From Chitinophagales bacterium (GTDB lineage: Bacteria; Bacteroidota; Bacteroidia; Chitinophagales; UBA10324): DNA of 64,000 nt. The notes below the pieces were generated by a model. It saw only the letters and a program-made list of their open reading frames with translations. It ran no database searches and was not told where the DNA came from. The stretch lies in the NCBI GenBank assembly GCA_025056305.1, contig JANWWJ010000031.1, positions 1 through 64,000 of the forward strand, in the 5' to 3' direction. This document shows, in pieces, positions 1 through 8,422 of this stretch (its first letter is position 1; each line of letters opens with the position of its first letter). Made by a program: the position numbers and the translations under genes.

Positions 1-189
1 GCCGTCGATCCGGCAAATACCGGCTTCTGTGGAACACCACAGCAGACCATCTCTATCGAAGTGTACAGTACTTACAGTGTTTTGCTGAAGGCCGTGGCGG
101 GAGTCAAAAACCTGAGGGGGCTCGGTAAACTGCGCCTGTGCTGTAAAAAAGGGCGGCACAAGCAACAGCAGGGCAATCTGAAATTTCAC
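1..189 (-). CDS. Beta-propeller sensor histidine kinase (N-terminal fragment)
   Basis: This is the first 63 codons of a gene that runs off the left edge. It starts at a GTG at 189. Residues 1-20 form a signal peptide (MKFQIALLLLVPPFFTAQAQ). The remainder (FDSRHGL, then TVHFDRDGLLW and GICRIDG) looks like the first blade of a Reg_prop-type periplasmic propeller, as in Bacteroidota hybrid or propeller sensor kinases. An in-frame stop eight codons upstream limits the start. The gene lies 46 bp downstream of a NarL-type response regulator on the same strand, so the two probably form a cognate pair. The kinase domain itself lies outside the window, so the kinase assignment is inferred from the family and the neighbour. 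Confidence 0.7.
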   Translation of the reverse strand, partial: MKFQIALLLLVPPFFTAQAQFTEPPQVFDSRHGLQQNTVSTVHFDRDGLLWCSTEAGICRIDG

Positions 190-235
190 CGTGGGCAGAG
201 CAGGCCTGTGCTAAGATAAGAGAAATGGCTCAGCA

Positions 236-877
236 CTAAGGCTTAAAGTTGTATTGTTCGGCTACCGATCGAAGGTCCATAAGGTTGTTTACACCACACT
301 TATCAAAAATGCGCGCTTTGAACGTAGCTATGGTAGAGGATTTCAGGTTTAACTGACCGGCAATTTCCTTAACTCCCTTGCCGGCCAGCAGTTGGGTCAA
401 TACCAGAATTTCGCGATCTGAAAGTTCATCAAACGGATTTACAGTTCCCGTTTGCTTGCCCGACTCCCGCATCAACTGCTCCTGCAATTGGGGACTTACA
501 TATTTCCTTCCCCCCAAAAACAGATTCAAGGCGCGTAGTACTTCTTCTTCAGGACTGTCTTTTCTTAAAAAGCCTTTTGCTCCGGCCTGCAATACGCGTT
601 TGCCGAAAACCTCTTCACTGCACATGGTGTACACCAAAACCGAAAGCTCAGGATAGTCACGGGTGATTTCAGGTAACATACCGATGCCGTGCCCATCGGA
701 AAGCTGTAGGTCCAAGATAAGATGCGTGTAATTCTGGTTTCGCAAGGCCTCCCTGACGCCAGCACAATCTTCGGTTTCCTCTATAGCGGAGATGCGAAAA
801 TTCGAGGTCAATAAATAACGAATACCCGTGCGGATAATGGCGTGGTCGTCCGCAATAAGAATTTTGATTTGATTCAC
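236..877 (-). CDS. NarL/FixJ-family response regulator
   Basis: The 213-residue protein has a receiver domain at about residues 4-125, with acidic residues D10 and D11, phospho-acceptor D56 (in LILDLQLSDG), a T84 switch residue and K106. A LuxR-type helix-turn-helix follows at about 148-213 (LSDREILVLTQLLAGKG, then IAGQLNLKSSTIATFKARIF). It is expected to bind DNA after phosphorylation by a partner kinase. The start is a GTG at 877. A consensus -7 box lies 23 bp upstream and the propeller sensor gene follows 46 bp downstream, so the pair is probably co-transcribed. The regulon is unknown. Confidence 0.9.
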   Translation of the reverse strand: MNQIKILIADDHAIIRTGIRYLLTSNFRISAIEETEDCAGVREALRNQNYTHLILDLQLSDGHGIGMLPEITRDYPELSVLVYTMCSEEVFGKRVLQAGAKGFLRKDSPEEEVLRALNLFLGGRKYVSPQLQEQLMRESGKQTGTVNPFDELSDREILVLTQLLAGKGVKEIAGQLNLKSSTIATFKARIFDKCGVNNLMDLRSVAEQYNFKP

Positions 878-900
878 AATGGTTGAATTAAACTATCCTA

Positions 901-908
901 CAAATTTA
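901..908 (-). promoter_or_regulatory. Promoter -7 box TAAATTTG
   Basis: On the minus strand this reads TAAATTTG, an exact match to the Bacteroidota -7 consensus TAnnTTTG. It lies 23 bp upstream of the GTG start of the response regulator. No clear -33 element is visible. Confidence 0.5.
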
Positions 909-1091
909 CATCTAAGGCCAAGGGAGCAGTATGTAGAATTTTTGCCACAGACCGCTGGTAAAGGGCAAAATGGGGCTCAGGGGTCATCATTTTGTTGCAC
1001 ACTCAGCCGGTGGCTACTGCATCAAACAGGGCAAGGATGTACGAAAAAAATAGACTTAGCTCAAATAGCTTGTATAAAGTCCCTGATTTGA

Positions 1092-1790
1092 TCACTGGGC
1101 ATTCAGCATTTGGTCCACCAATTTGGGCAAACCGCGGCTGGCAGTTTCCTGAAGAAATTGCACATCATGCAACCAAGGGGATTCGGGTGGCATGGGATCA
1201 ACCAGGTATTTGGGAATGTTCGGGCGGGCGGCGTAAATCAGACCGGCCGCCGGATACACCTGTAAAGAGGTGCCCACTATGATGAAAATATCAGCAGCGG
1301 CAACAACGCGCTCGGCGACTTCCATCATCGGCACCGGTTCGTAAAACCACACCACATGGGGACGCAGCTGGCTGCCCAGCTCGCAACAGTCGCCTATGTG
1401 CAAATCAGTGGTCCATTCATAAAGCAACCGTTCGTCTTTTGTGCTGCGCGCCTTAAGGATTTCCCCATGCAAATGAATCACTCTTGATGATCCGGCTCGT
1501 TCGTGCAGGTCGTCGATGTTTTGAGTGATGATGGTTACCTCGTACGCCGATTCCAGGCGCACCAATGCTTTATGGCCTTCATTGGGTTGTGCCTTGAGCA
1601 CATCGCGGCGGCGCTGATTGTAAAAGTCCAGGACCAGTTGGGGATTGCGTTGCCAGGCCATAGGGGTAGCCACCTCTTCGATGGAATAGTTTTCCCACAA
1701 GCCACCGGCATCGCGAAACGTGCGCAAACCACTTTCCGCACTCATGCCGGCCCCCGTCAATACCGTAACTTTTTTCTTTTGCCGTTGCAT
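1092..1790 (-). CDS. cobB: Sir2-family NAD-dependent protein deacylase
   Basis: The 232-residue protein has the Sir2 NAD-binding motif (LTGAGMSAESGLRTFRD), the TQNIDDLHERAG motif with N91 and D93, and the catalytic His H108 in HLHGE. Y57 and R60 (FYNQR) match the Tyr-x-x-Arg pair that marks class III desuccinylase/demalonylase-type sirtuins. The usual zinc-binding CxxC pairs are missing: only C135 and C136 occur in that region, which is known in Bacteroidota members. It is the last gene of the purC-dapD-sirtuin run, 33 bp after dapD. A substrate preference for succinyl- or malonyl-lysine is inferred from the Y/R pair. Confidence 0.9.
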   Translation of the reverse strand: MQRQKKKVTVLTGAGMSAESGLRTFRDAGGLWENYSIEEVATPMAWQRNPQLVLDFYNQRRRDVLKAQPNEGHKALVRLESAYEVTIITQNIDDLHERAGSSRVIHLHGEILKARSTKDERLLYEWTTDLHIGDCCELGSQLRPHVVWFYEPVPMMEVAERVVAAADIFIIVGTSLQVYPAAGLIYAARPNIPKYLVDPMPPESPWLHDVQFLQETASRGLPKLVDQMLNAQ

Positions 1791-1823
1791 GACCTTAAGG
1801 GCTAAAGTATGCCATCGAAGGAC

Positions 1824-2660
1824 TCAACTGGAAATACCAAACTCCCTTAGTGCTTCGTTGAGTGAAGTTTTCTGATCGGTAGATGCTTTTCGTTTCCCAA
1901 TAATCAGTGCGCAGGGTACCTGAAAACTGCCAGCGTTAAATGTTTTTGTCGTAGTGCCGGGAATTACGACACTACGTGCCGGCACGCGGCCCCGGTATTC
2001 TACTGGTTCAGATCCGGTAACGTCGATGATTCGGGTTGAGGCAGTCAACACAACGTTGGCTCCCAGCACCGCTTCCCGTTCGACCACCACACCCTCAACG
2101 ATGATGCAGCGAGAACCGATGAAACAATGATCTTCGATGATGACGGGCGATGCTTGAACCGGTTCAAGCACTCCGCCGATGCCAACGCCTCCACTGATGT
2201 GGACGTTGCAGCCGATTTGGGCACAAGAGCCTACCGTAGCCCATGTGTCGATTAACGTTCCGCTGTCAACATAAGCGCCAATATTTACATAAGCTGGCAT
2301 TAGAATGACACCTGGGGCTAAATAGGCTCCGTAGCGAGCAAGGCCATGCGGCACTACGCGCACGCGGGCATCAACATGATTTTCTTTCAAGGGAATTTTA
2401 TCATAAAATTTTAATATGCCCGCTTCGGTTACCTCCATGGGTCGGATGGCAAAATACAGGAGAATGGCTTTTTTAATCCATTCGTGCGTAATCCAGGTTT
2501 CATTTACCTTCTGGGCCACACGCAATTGGCCTTGATCGAGCAATGCAATGGTTTGTTCGACGGCTGCTTTGACGGCATCGTCCTGAAGTAATGCTCGGTT
2601 CTGCCATGCTTCCTCAATGGTTCGTTGAAGGGCCTCCATGGAGCAAAGGTGTTTAATCAC
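1824..2660 (-). CDS. dapD: Tetrahydrodipicolinate N-succinyltransferase
   Basis: The 278-residue enzyme transfers succinyl from succinyl-CoA to tetrahydrodipicolinate in the diaminopimelate/lysine pathway, supplying peptidoglycan precursors. A helical N-terminal domain (about 1-95) is followed by a left-handed beta-helix of hexapeptide repeats (GAYLAPGVILMPAYVNIGAY through GVGIGGVLEPVQ and GSRCIIVEGVVV). Length and motifs fit DapD. The ATG at 2660 overlaps the TGA of purC (ATGA), which supports this start over an internal Met at residue 8 and indicates translational coupling. Confidence 0.95.
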   Translation of the reverse strand: MIKHLCSMEALQRTIEEAWQNRALLQDDAVKAAVEQTIALLDQGQLRVAQKVNETWITHEWIKKAILLYFAIRPMEVTEAGILKFYDKIPLKENHVDARVRVVPHGLARYGAYLAPGVILMPAYVNIGAYVDSGTLIDTWATVGSCAQIGCNVHISGGVGIGGVLEPVQASPVIIEDHCFIGSRCIIVEGVVVEREAVLGANVVLTASTRIIDVTGSEPVEYRGRVPARSVVIPGTTTKTFNAGSFQVPCALIIGKRKASTDQKTSLNEALREFGISS

Positions 2661-3610
2661 CGGGACAGATTGGCCAGGGCTGTGCTAATGTTGCGGTATA
2701 TAGTGGCCATGGGGTCGGCGTCAGTGCGTGGAACGAAAGTTTGCCCGGTCATTTGCTCGTACAGTTCAACGTAACGCTTGGAGATGGTTTGCACCCATTC
2801 ATCCGACATTTCAGGAACGATATCGCCGGGGCGACCCATGAAGTTGTGTTCTATGAGCCACTGACGGACGAACTCTTTAGAGAGCTGACGTTGCGGCAGT
2901 CCTTGAGCCTGACGTTCCTCATATCCATCCAAATAAAAATAACGCGACGAATCGGGGGTGTGCACTTCGTCTATGAGCAAAAGCTGGCCGTTTCGGAATC
3001 CGAATTCATATTTGGTATCGACTAATATTAATCCCCGTGAACGGGCATAGGTCGATCCATATTCAAAAAGCTTTAATGCATATGATTCCATTAAACGATA
3101 CTGTGCTTCTGACACAAGCCCCTTTTGAACAATTTCCTCAGGGGAAACATCTTGATCGTGACCCACATGGGCTTTTGTTGTTGGCGTTACGATGGGATGA
3201 GGCAGCGGGTCATTTTCGCGCAACCCTTCCGGCAAGTGCACGCCACACAGGTGGCGATGACCATTACGATAGTGACGCCATGCATGTCCGCATAAATAGG
3301 CGCGTACGATCATTTCCACAGCTATTGGTTGGCAGCGCCAGCCGATACATGCGTTAGGATCAGGCGCAGCAAGCAACCAATTGGGCACCAAGGCGCCTGT
3401 TGCCTGAAGAAAAAAAGCAGAGAGCTGGCTAAGCACCTGTCCCTTGTATGGGATGGCGCGGGGCAGCACCACATCGAATGCCGAAATGCGATCGGTGGCG
3501 ATAAGCACCAGCAGATCAGTGCCTATGGTGTACACGTCGCGCACTTTGCCTCTGTAAAGGCTGGTTTGACCGGAAAAGTTGAAATCGGTTTGAGTGATGG
3601 CCGGATACAT
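2657..3610 (-). CDS. purC: Phosphoribosylaminoimidazole-succinocarboxamide synthase
   Basis: The 317-residue ATP-dependent ligase joins CAIR and aspartate to form SAICAR in purine synthesis. Recognisable motifs are RGKVRDVY near the N-terminus, ATDRISAFDVVLP, EMIVRAYLCGHAW and ILVDTKYEFG/IDEVHTPDSSRY. The length suits the longer eukaryote-like/Bacteroidota PurC form. It is the first gene of the purC-dapD-sirtuin operon and overlaps dapD by 4 bp. The two decayed genes upstream lie on the same strand and could once have been part of the same unit. Confidence 0.95.
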   Translation of the reverse strand: MYPAITQTDFNFSGQTSLYRGKVRDVYTIGTDLLVLIATDRISAFDVVLPRAIPYKGQVLSQLSAFFLQATGALVPNWLLAAPDPNACIGWRCQPIAVEMIVRAYLCGHAWRHYRNGHRHLCGVHLPEGLRENDPLPHPIVTPTTKAHVGHDQDVSPEEIVQKGLVSEAQYRLMESYALKLFEYGSTYARSRGLILVDTKYEFGFRNGQLLLIDEVHTPDSSRYFYLDGYEERQAQGLPQRQLSKEFVRQWLIEHNFMGRPGDIVPEMSDEWVQTISKRYVELYEQMTGQTFVPRTDADPMATIYRNISTALANLSR

Positions 3611-3699
3611 GCCAAAGGCACAAGGATAGCCCGAAAAACTATTCGCTCCAAACGGGCCTAAGGCAAAATGGTGATTGGAGGGGAAAACACTTCATTGCT

Positions 3700-4102
3700 T
3701 CAATGTCCGGCGCGGTCTTTCAGGCGAATGGCAAATACGGCCTGCTCACTGGTTGCCTGTTCGTCTTTCAGAATGATACCGGAAAGCACGGCACGCAGTT
3801 CGCCGGTAATCGGTATGCTGGTTCCGGCCGGAGCCAAAGGAGGAATGCGATAGCGGATGGTCAATGAAAACCGCAGATCGGTAATTCAAAGGGAAAGCGA
3901 GTCGGCATGATAGTCGCCCAGGTCGCCATCGGTATATCGAATGGTAAAAAAAGGTATTGGAAAGTTGTCGCACAGTATCGGGTGTTACCTCCTCTAGGGC
4001 AATAACGTGCACCGGCGAAAGCGCTGAAAACGGAGCCGAATCTTACTTAGCATAGTAATTAAGGAACAGCAACCCCAGGGCGAATGCAGCAAACCACTTC
4101 AT
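3700..4102 (-). pseudogene. Decayed small exported protein gene
   Basis: Reading from an ATG at 4102 gives a signal-peptide-like start (MKWFAAFALGLLFLNYYAK), then an in-frame TAA at 4045-4043. The same frame continues as coherent protein (DSAPFSALSPVHVIALEEV) to a run of seven T (plus-strand A, 3946-3952), where a one-base shift restores the sense (TIRYTDGDLGDYHADS). A TGA follows at 3888-3886, and then ITDLRFSLTIRYRIPPLAP runs to a natural TGA at 3702-3700. Two nonsense codons plus one homopolymer frameshift indicate a broken gene of about 130 codons. The product would be exported; the family is not named here. Its ATG overlaps the TGA of the upstream broken gene, a relic of translational coupling. 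Confidence 0.65.
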
Positions 4103-4700
4103 TGCGCCAGAAATGAAGCATACAGCTTGATGTGCGACAGAGATCCATCGTCCGGAATTTCAGTGGGCGCAGGATGATCGCTGTCTTGCACATAGATGCG
4201 CATGTAATCAATATCGTTGGGCTTAAAGTTGCCGGTGTAGATGGTTGCATAGTGAAAGAAGGGAAGTTGGGCGCCAAACAGCCCCTCGAAATGGGGCACA
4301 AAGGTGGTTTGGAGCGTGGTTTCTAAAGCATTAGCGAAACCAAAAGTATCGGTGGAGAAACGCACCTTGTTGTAAGTAAGCAGGAAGGGATATGTTTTAT
4401 CGTCAGAAATCCCGAACCAGATTTTAAGGTTTGTGTTTGCGGGGACCAGGAAGGGGCTGGTGAGGATGCCGTTGCGGAAGGGTATCCACGCGCATGTGAC
4501 CATAGGCGGGCAGGTAGGCTACCAAGCCATCGACTAAGGGCTCTGCGCTGGGGTTTGTGCGGATGTTTCCAAACAGGACTGGTGCACCATTCATAATCCA
4601 TTTTTTGATTTGATTGTACGGAGTCAGCGGCCAGAAAAGATGTTACACCTGCCACCGCGGCCTGCAGTGCTTAAAGGTCCAGGGGTCGATGTTCGTCCGC
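4099..4700 (-). pseudogene. Decayed exported-protein gene, 3' part intact
   Basis: The last 120 or so codons are continuous (LTSPFLVPANTNLKIWFGIS to HIKLYASFLAQ, TGA at 4101-4099). A frameshift near 4468-4480 joins this to another frame that reads YNQIKKWIMNGAPVLFGN and VDGLVAYLPAYGHMRVDTLP. That frame is interrupted by TAA at 4645-4643. Further upstream no credible start or signal peptide could be assembled, so the 5' boundary is approximate and the 187 bp to the dihydroorotase stop hold nothing recognised. The KKWIMNGAP segment resembles the end of small cytochrome-like domains, but no CxxCH is present. The gene was probably co-transcribed with the broken gene that overlaps its stop. Confidence 0.55.
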
Positions 4701-4887
4701 TGGACATATATGCTGAGCTTAGCGAAGGTCAACCATCGTAGAGGATTAATACCGTTGATAAGAGTATCTGGATATAATTTTTTTATTTTTATAATCGAAA
4801 TACCTATCAGAAATTAGATCGATAGACCGGCTGCTGTAAAACGCGGATTAAACTTTGAAGATAAGTCGTTGAATCAAGCCGCGGTTA

Positions 4888-6246
4888 TCAATTCCGGTCA
4901 AAAAGCAGCCGCATGCCGTTGCAGCTTTCGTCAAAAACGCCGTTTTGGTAAACCAGTCGTCCGTTGACAAAGGTATGAGTGACGCGGCCCCGAAAGGTCA
5001 TCCCTTCCAACGGAGACCAGCCGCACTGATAATAGAGATTGTCCTTACTTACTAGCCACTCATGATGTAGGTCAACAAGAATCAGATCGGCAAAAAAGCC
5101 CTCACGCAAAAAGCCGCGACGGTATATCTGAAAAAGCCGAGCCGGGGCATGGCACATCTTCTCCACAATAGAGGCAAGGTTGAGTTTACCTTGATGAAAA
5201 AAATGCAGCATGATGTTTAGACCGTGCTGCACCAACGGCAAACCGGACGGGATACGGAAGTAGTCAGGTTTACCTTCGGCAGTAGTGGCCATTTTTTCTT
5301 GCCAGGTGTGTGGGGCATGGTCGGTAGCGATCACATCCAGGCGATTTTCTGCCAAGGCATCCCAAAGCGCCTGTCTATGTCGGGCATCTTTAATGGCGGG
5401 ATTGCATTTAATGAGGGGTCCCAATCGCTCATAATCATCAGCACAAAAGAGCAGATGATGCACACATACCTCAGCAGTTATCTGCTTTTCTTCGAGACGT
5501 GGGTGGGCCTCAAACAAGGGGCACTCATCGGCCGTAGTCACATGCAGGACGTGCAGCCGACTTCCGAAACGTCGGGCCAGATCGATAGCTTTTTCAGTAC
5601 AGCGTTTGCATTGGTCTGCGTTGCGTATGTCGGCATGCAGGCGTATTGGAATGGCATCACCATATTGCTGGCGGTAAAAAGCCTCTTGTTGTTGAATGAG
5701 GGCATCGGTTTCACAGTGTGTGGCAATGAGGGTAGGGCAGTATTGAAAGATGCGCTCAAGCGCCGCATCGTCGTCGACAACGAGCTGACCGGTGGAAGAG
5801 CCCATGAAGATTTTTAGGCCGGCCACACGCTGCGGGTCCATTCGTTTGATTTCCTCCAGATTGTCCTTCGCAGCGCCTAAATAAAAAGAGTAGTTTGCCA
5901 GCGAGGTTGTTTGGGCAATCAAAAACTTTTCCTCTAAGCGCTGCAATGTGGTTGCCGGCGGCAGGGTATTGGGCATTTCCATGAATGAAGTGACACCACC
6001 GGCGACTGCTGCTTTGGCCTCAGAGTAGATGGTGGCTTTGTGGGTGAGGCCGGGTTGGCGAAAATGGACCTGATCATCAATAATGCCGGGTAACAAATAA
6101 AGCCCTTCGGCATCAATCTCCCGGTGGGCGTGGACATTAGAGATAACAGGAGCAATACGCTCAATGTGGGCGTTTTCGATCAGAAGGTCGGCCACCTGTT
6201 CGGAGCCTTCATTGACCAGGGTGGCGTTCTTGATGAGTGTTTTCAT
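4888..6246 (-). CDS. pyrC: Dihydroorotase
   Basis: The 452-residue amidohydrolase cyclises carbamoyl-aspartate to dihydroorotate in pyrimidine synthesis. Motifs include the N-terminal metal site IIDDQVHFRQPG, the GLKIFMGSSTG segment with candidate carboxylated lysine K145, THCE with H177, LHVLHVTT, and VIATDHAPHT with the catalytic aspartate. In the usual HxH metal motif the first His is replaced by Gln (Q59) while H61 remains; related Bacteroidota enzymes may share this. It lies 33 bp after pfkA in a four-gene run. An allantoinase-like role is less likely given the motif set. Confidence 0.88.
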   Translation of the reverse strand: MKTLIKNATLVNEGSEQVADLLIENAHIERIAPVISNVHAHREIDAEGLYLLPGIIDDQVHFRQPGLTHKATIYSEAKAAVAGGVTSFMEMPNTLPPATTLQRLEEKFLIAQTTSLANYSFYLGAAKDNLEEIKRMDPQRVAGLKIFMGSSTGQLVVDDDAALERIFQYCPTLIATHCETDALIQQQEAFYRQQYGDAIPIRLHADIRNADQCKRCTEKAIDLARRFGSRLHVLHVTTADECPLFEAHPRLEEKQITAEVCVHHLLFCADDYERLGPLIKCNPAIKDARHRQALWDALAENRLDVIATDHAPHTWQEKMATTAEGKPDYFRIPSGLPLVQHGLNIMLHFFHQGKLNLASIVEKMCHAPARLFQIYRRGFLREGFFADLILVDLHHEWLVSKDNLYYQCGWSPLEGMTFRGRVTHTFVNGRLVYQNGVFDESCNGMRLLFDRN

Positions 6247-6279
6247 TCGGTGATCCTGCCGGCTCCGCGGGCCTTGAGT

Positions 6280-7272
6280 TTAGATGGATAATATGTTAGC
6301 CAGGCGCAACATATCAGGATTCACCGTTTGGTGATGTTTTACTGCCTTCCGAAATGGCGTATAAACGATTCGGGTATGGCGCATGCCGACCATCACATTC
6401 TTTTTTCCGGCCAGCGCTGCTTCTACTGCTGCCACACCAAGGCGGCTGGCCAAGACGCGGTCGTTGCAGGTGGGACTGCCGCCCCGCTGCAGGTGACCAA
6501 TGACGGTGACTCGGGTTTCATATTGACGAAATTGTTTTTTGACTTTCTCGGCCACTTCAAAAGCACCTCCTTCTTCATCACCTTCAGCAACTACGACAAT
6601 GCAGGAAGTTTTCTGGCGTTGCCAGCCACGACGTAAAAGCTCGATGAGCTGCTTGATGCTAAGCTTGTCTTCCGGAATCAAGATGGCTTCGGCACCGGTG
6701 GCGATGCCGCTACGCATGGCAATGAAGCCTGCATCACGGCCCATGACTTCGACAAAAAACAGGCGGTCATGGGCCGCTGCCGTGTCGCGGATTTTGTCAA
6801 TTGCCTGCATGGCTGTGTTGATTGCAGTGTCAAAACCGATGGTGTAGTCTGTGCCGTACAAATCGTTATCAATGGTGCAAGGAACTCCCACGAAAGGGAT
6901 GCGGTAACGCTTGCTGAAGTCCAAAGCCCCGCGAAAAGTGCCATCCCCGCCTAGAGCAATAACGTAGTCAATGTCATACCGACGCAGTTGTTCGTATGCC
7001 TTGGCCATACCGGCTTCCGTCATGAATCGGGCGCTGCGTGCCGTTTTCAGAATAGTGCCACCTCGGTGGATGATGTTGCTCACGGACGTGGAGAACAATT
7101 CCGATATTTCTCCGTCAATCATGCCTTCGTAGCCGCGGTAGATGCCGAAGATGCGGTGTCCGTAATAAATAGCGGTGCGTACAACAGCCCGTATGGCCGC
7201 ATTCATGCCAGGCGCGTCGCCGCCACTGGTAAATACGGCAATATTTCGGGGTGAGGCTGATTTCCTGGGCAT
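6280..7272 (-). CDS. pfkA: ATP-dependent 6-phosphofructokinase
   Basis: The 330-residue protein converts fructose 6-phosphate to the 1,6-bisphosphate in glycolysis. It has the ATP-site motif TSGGDAPGMNAAIRA, the GGDGTFRGA loop, the catalytic segment PCTIDNDLYGTDYTIGFDTA, the VEVMGRDAGFIA substrate motif and the GHLQRGGSP signature. The GGDGT loop suggests ATP rather than pyrophosphate use. The gene sits between a small secreted protein gene (9 bp upstream) and dihydroorotase (33 bp downstream) on the same strand. Confidence 0.96.
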   Translation of the reverse strand: MPRKSASPRNIAVFTSGGDAPGMNAAIRAVVRTAIYYGHRIFGIYRGYEGMIDGEISELFSTSVSNIIHRGGTILKTARSARFMTEAGMAKAYEQLRRYDIDYVIALGGDGTFRGALDFSKRYRIPFVGVPCTIDNDLYGTDYTIGFDTAINTAMQAIDKIRDTAAAHDRLFFVEVMGRDAGFIAMRSGIATGAEAILIPEDKLSIKQLIELLRRGWQRQKTSCIVVVAEGDEEGGAFEVAEKVKKQFRQYETRVTVIGHLQRGGSPTCNDRVLASRLGVAAVEAALAGKKNVMVGMRHTRIVYTPFRKAVKHHQTVNPDMLRLANILSI

Positions 7273-7281
7273 TGGTTGTAG

Positions 7282-7692
7282 TTATTCTCTACCCAAACTG
7301 AGAAAGCGGTAACGAGTACGCACCAAGTCGGGAGTTTGGTATTCGAGCACTAACGTGCTGTCGGTAACCTTTTTTACCGTGTAGGTGATGGTTTTTTTAC
7401 TTGCCGCGTCAGTAAAAGACAGCTGGCGGGTTTGTGGGCTAAGTCGAAAAGTGCCGCGTTGTTCTTTGCCTTCCCAGCGCAAAAAATAGGAGCCCTCGGC
7501 CAGCAGGTGCAATTGGTCTTGGGCCCTGGCTTCAGTAACAGGGGTGAAGACGCCAAATTCTTCCATACCTTGTAGCTGCCAGCGCCCGAGCAGCTGTTCG
7601 ATGCTTAAAGTCTTAGGTGAAGAAGGCTGCTGAGCCTGTAATGGGATCGTGGCTGTCTGGAGCAACATGGCCAACAGAGCAAACTTTTTCAT
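7282..7692 (-). CDS. Small secreted lipocalin-like protein
   Basis: The 136-residue protein starts with a signal peptide (MKKFALLAMLLQTATIPLQA) without a lipobox cysteine, so it is predicted periplasmic. The mature part (LLGRWQLQGMEEFGVF, FLRWEGKEQRGTFRL, LSFTDAASKKTITYTVKKV) alternates strands as in the small lipocalin-like proteins common in Bacteroidota, whose function is mostly unknown. It is closely packed between DedA (7 bp) and pfkA (9 bp), implying co-transcription rather than a shared pathway. Confidence 0.7.
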   Translation of the reverse strand: MKKFALLAMLLQTATIPLQAQQPSSPKTLSIEQLLGRWQLQGMEEFGVFTPVTEARAQDQLHLLAEGSYFLRWEGKEQRGTFRLSPQTRQLSFTDAASKKTITYTVKKVTDSTLVLEYQTPDLVRTRYRFLSLGRE

Positions 7693-7699
7693 AAAAAAT

Positions 7700-8353
7700 T
7701 TATTTGACCGAACGAGAGATGCGTATGAGCCGCAGGATGACCGGTGAAGTTATGACGATGACCAAAAACAAAATGATCCAACCCAGGTTTTGTTCCACAA
7801 AAGGAATCTTGCCTAAATAGTAGCCTGCCAAAACGAGTGGTACAATCCATACGACAGCGCCGATGATGGTATAAAACAAAAAGATTTTGAAGTCAACGCG
7901 AATAATACCCGCCACGATGGGAGCAAACGTGCGAATGATGGGGAAAAAGCGCCCACCGATGAGCGCCAATCCTCCATACTTTTTATAGAAGTTATCAGCC
8001 ATCACGAGGTATTCCCGTTTGAAAAACCAACTTTCCTTGCGGGTATAGGCACTCATGCCTACCGTGCGGCCAAATAAGTAGCCGGTGATATTACCCAAGA
8101 TGGCGGCAACAATCATGGAAATAACAACCACCCAAACGTTGTCGTGCAAATCGCCGGTTGCGGTAAGCACGCCTGCTGTGAACACCAGCGAATCACCCGG
8201 AAAAAAGAAGCAGAAAAAAATGCCTGTTTCAGCAAAGATCATCAGCAGCAGCAAAGCAAAGCCGCCCATGCGCAGCAATTCTTCAGGATTGAACAGCGCG
8301 CCAGGGTCTTCCAAAATTTGCCGGATGATATCAGATGCTGACAGCAACAGCAT
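7700..8353 (-). CDS. DedA-family membrane protein
   Basis: The 217-residue inner-membrane protein has several hydrophobic segments and the DedA/SNARE-associated core (FFFPGDSLVFTAGVL, GRFFPIIRTFAPIVAGI, ILGNITGYLFGRTVG). Family members act in undecaprenyl phosphate or phospholipid translocation and membrane homeostasis; the exact substrate cannot be read here. The G-x-F-P-x-R-T-x-P motif with its arginine is intact. It is the first gene of a DedA, lipocalin-like, pfkA, dihydroorotase run and has a -7 box 22 bp upstream. Confidence 0.92.
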   Translation of the reverse strand: MLLLSASDIIRQILEDPGALFNPEELLRMGGFALLLLMIFAETGIFFCFFFPGDSLVFTAGVLTATGDLHDNVWVVVISMIVAAILGNITGYLFGRTVGMSAYTRKESWFFKREYLVMADNFYKKYGGLALIGGRFFPIIRTFAPIVAGIIRVDFKIFLFYTIIGAVVWIVPLVLAGYYLGKIPFVEQNLGWIILFLVIVITSPVILRLIRISRSVK

Positions 8354-8375
8354 GTGCGCAAGATAACACCGAGAA

Positions 8376-8383
8376 CAAACTTA
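8376..8383 (-). promoter_or_regulatory. Promoter -7 box TAAGTTTG
   Basis: The minus strand reads TAAGTTTG, an exact TAnnTTTG match, 22 bp upstream of the DedA start. It would drive the four-gene run ending in dihydroorotase. The plus-strand barrel gene starts 40 bp away on the other side, so this is a divergent promoter region. Confidence 0.5.
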
Positions 8384-8422
8384 TTGGATTTGGGTGCTGC
8401 TGCTTAACATTGCCATGGAAGA

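Noticed and set aside
3746-4655. Separate short genes in the decayed interval
   Set aside because: The individual frames switch sense at stops and shifts; joined across frames they give two coherent exported proteins, so they are pseudogene pieces.
5224-5817. Long plus-strand open frame opposite dihydroorotase
   Set aside because: It is antisense to a well-supported enzyme gene, has no family resemblance and no promoter.
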